A stretch of DNA of 64,000 bases from Kudoa neothunni (taxonomy: Eukaryota > Cnidaria), in assembly GCA_964304625.1 (NCBI GenBank), contig OZ199838.1, forward strand, positions 2,666,001 through 2,730,000. The letters run 5' to 3'. Positions within the stretch are counted from its first letter, which is position 1. Every line of letters begins with the position of its first letter. Made by a program: the position numbers and the translations under genes. Positions 62,599 through 64,000 of this stretch are shown here, piece after piece. A model generated the notes under the pieces. That model was not told where the DNA came from, made no database searches, and saw nothing but the letters and a program-made list of their open reading frames with translations.

Positions 62599-64000
62599 TG
62601 AGTTATATCTAACTTAATTGGCTAATGCAGAAGTTTATTTCGATTGATTAGTTTCAGTGAGTGTATTTTTTTAATTTATTACGAGGGAAAATTATTTCTA
62701 GATCGTTTCACTACCAACTGCATAAAGTTTATTCTTCGATGGTTAATCGAAGAATCATCTCAGAAAACTTGCGTGTGTTACCATGGGGGGAATTCATAGA
62801 CCCCAATGCTTTTTCCATTATTTCCTCTTATATTTTAACAACCTTGAATATTCATAACGAAGAGTATATTATTAATTAAGATACACATTTAAACGGTATG
62901 ACGAAAATTCGTATACGCGTATGCAGACTGTGGAAACATTTGAAAAATGAGCAATAACTGGAAATAAAACCTTCATTATTTTGAAAAAGAAGATATAATA
63001 ATTTTCTTCTGTTTAATGATTATTTTTAAATAAAGGATTACTCAACAAATACATATTAGAAATGTCAGAATAATAAATGCCACGGAAGATTAAGAACCAA
63101 CCCCTCTATAATTTATAATATTGAAACAAATTGGTTTTCTTAATTACAAAATATTCTCTGATAGTAGTATTCAATGGTAATTATAAATTTTAAGATGTAT
63201 CTGCCAAAAATACGATCACTGTTATGGCACATTTGACTTAGGAACCAATCACAAAAACCTACAATTGTATGTTGTCGTAAGCTCGGAATTTTTGAATTTA
63301 TTATAAAATCTATTTTTCATTTAATAATTATGCACTTATTGATATTTTTTGTAGTACTTCACCTTGTGATATGTAGGACTGCCAGCGGGGTTTAAAAATC
63401 CCCAAGGATGGATGGTCAAAATCCCAAGTTTAAATACAAAAACCCATGATCAAGAAAAAAGCTAGTTTAAATACAACAAAAAAATAGAATCGAATCTATT
63501 AAAGTTATTAATCTTCTTCCGATTCTATAATTACGCCTTTAGATACTAAATTTAAATTTATCGTCATAGCACTACAATTTTTTGGCGCGAACACTCATAC
63601 TTAATGTCAAATATTGATCAATATAATTACAATTAATTATTTCATAGCTCAAGATATATTTTTAAATAAATCTTAAATTTTGTAATAACGGGCGACGAGA
63701 TTTACTGAATGATTATGTAATCGTGTCACGTTAAACAGGCTAAAATGCTGTCATTCAATATTGTAAATGTTTAAACTCTGCATGGTATAATCCGAATAGG
63801 ATATGATATTAAAAATAAAAATACCGCGCATAAAAAAAATTTGTTTTAATGAATGTTTAAAGGTTTTCAACAAAAACTCAAGATTTTAGGGTAAAAGCAA
63901 ACCCCTGGCAACTATGGATATAAGAGAGTATAATTTGAAGCATTTTTTAATAACAGAAAATAATGCAAAAGTTCTTGCGCAACATTTTATATCAACATGC
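62599..64000. other. Intergenic to window end
   Basis: AT-rich. GGGG-spacer-CCCC palindromes occur near 62784-62803 and 63380-63396, resembling piggyBac subterminal hairpins, but no TTAA-bounded pair could be set. No gene is recognised. Confidence 0.5.

Noticed and set aside
1-64000. CRISPR arrays, prokaryotic operons, prophage
   Set aside because: No spaced direct repeats, Shine-Dalgarno sites or bacterial gene order; spliced animal-type genes rule out a prokaryote.

Overview
The window is nuclear DNA from an AT-rich eukaryote, almost certainly an animal. The genes are spliced and animal-type: glutathione synthetase, an oxysterol-binding protein, INCENP, endonuclease G, a CDK-type kinase, ORC4 and two class A GPCRs. 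The space between them is full of decayed cut-and-paste DNA transposons (hAT, pogo/Tigger, piggyBac, Merlin) and a tRNA-derived SINE. Most introns are very short (34-63 nt, possibly down to 33 nt) with GT..AG ends. A few are kilobases long, and the longest are filled with transposons. This pattern would suit a simplified small-bodied or parasitic metazoan such as an orthonectid, dicyemid or myxozoan, but that is a guess and the species cannot be read from this window. Open-reading-frame scanning alone misses several genes here because the exons are only 40-200 nt; I rebuilt them by joining splice sites and checking phase and family alignment.

Layout: 1-1082 holds the 3' part of glutathione synthetase (+). 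5325-20273 is a single OSBP gene (+) with about 15 exons. Its two giant introns hold a long inverted-repeat element (7047-8910) and a cluster of three hAT elements plus a pogo MITE (14581-18776). 20274-24074 holds a SINE and a hAT remnant. 24075-26089 is a compact six-exon INCENP gene (-). 26991-27206 is a hAT zinc-finger remnant. 30051-33300 is a dead piggyBac (A). 36464-37767 is endonuclease G (+, 8 exons). 39940-40965 is a nearly intact Merlin element. 42209-43552 is GPCR 1 (-). 44288-46025 is a Tigger remnant with a second Merlin nested inside it. 46494-49556 is a TTAA-bounded element containing a dead Tigger transposase. 49754-50949 is the CDK (-), and 51592-53224 is ORC4 (+), arranged head to head. 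53699-55003 and 58748-59332 are pogo-type MITEs on either side of piggyBac B (55391-58284). 60427-62598 is GPCR 2 (+), a paralogue of GPCR 1. The remainder to 64000 is AT-rich with nothing I recognise.

Functionally, INCENP, the CDK and ORC4 are cell-cycle genes. The CDK and ORC4 share one intergenic region of about 640 bp. OSBP, glutathione synthetase and endonuclease G are housekeeping or metabolic. The genes do not form a pathway cluster. The strongest unusual points are an ORC4 whose Walker A and Walker B motifs are both lost, introns near the lower size limit of splicing, a stepped insertion of two hAT elements sharing one 8-bp target, and piggyBac copies altered at the second catalytic aspartate.
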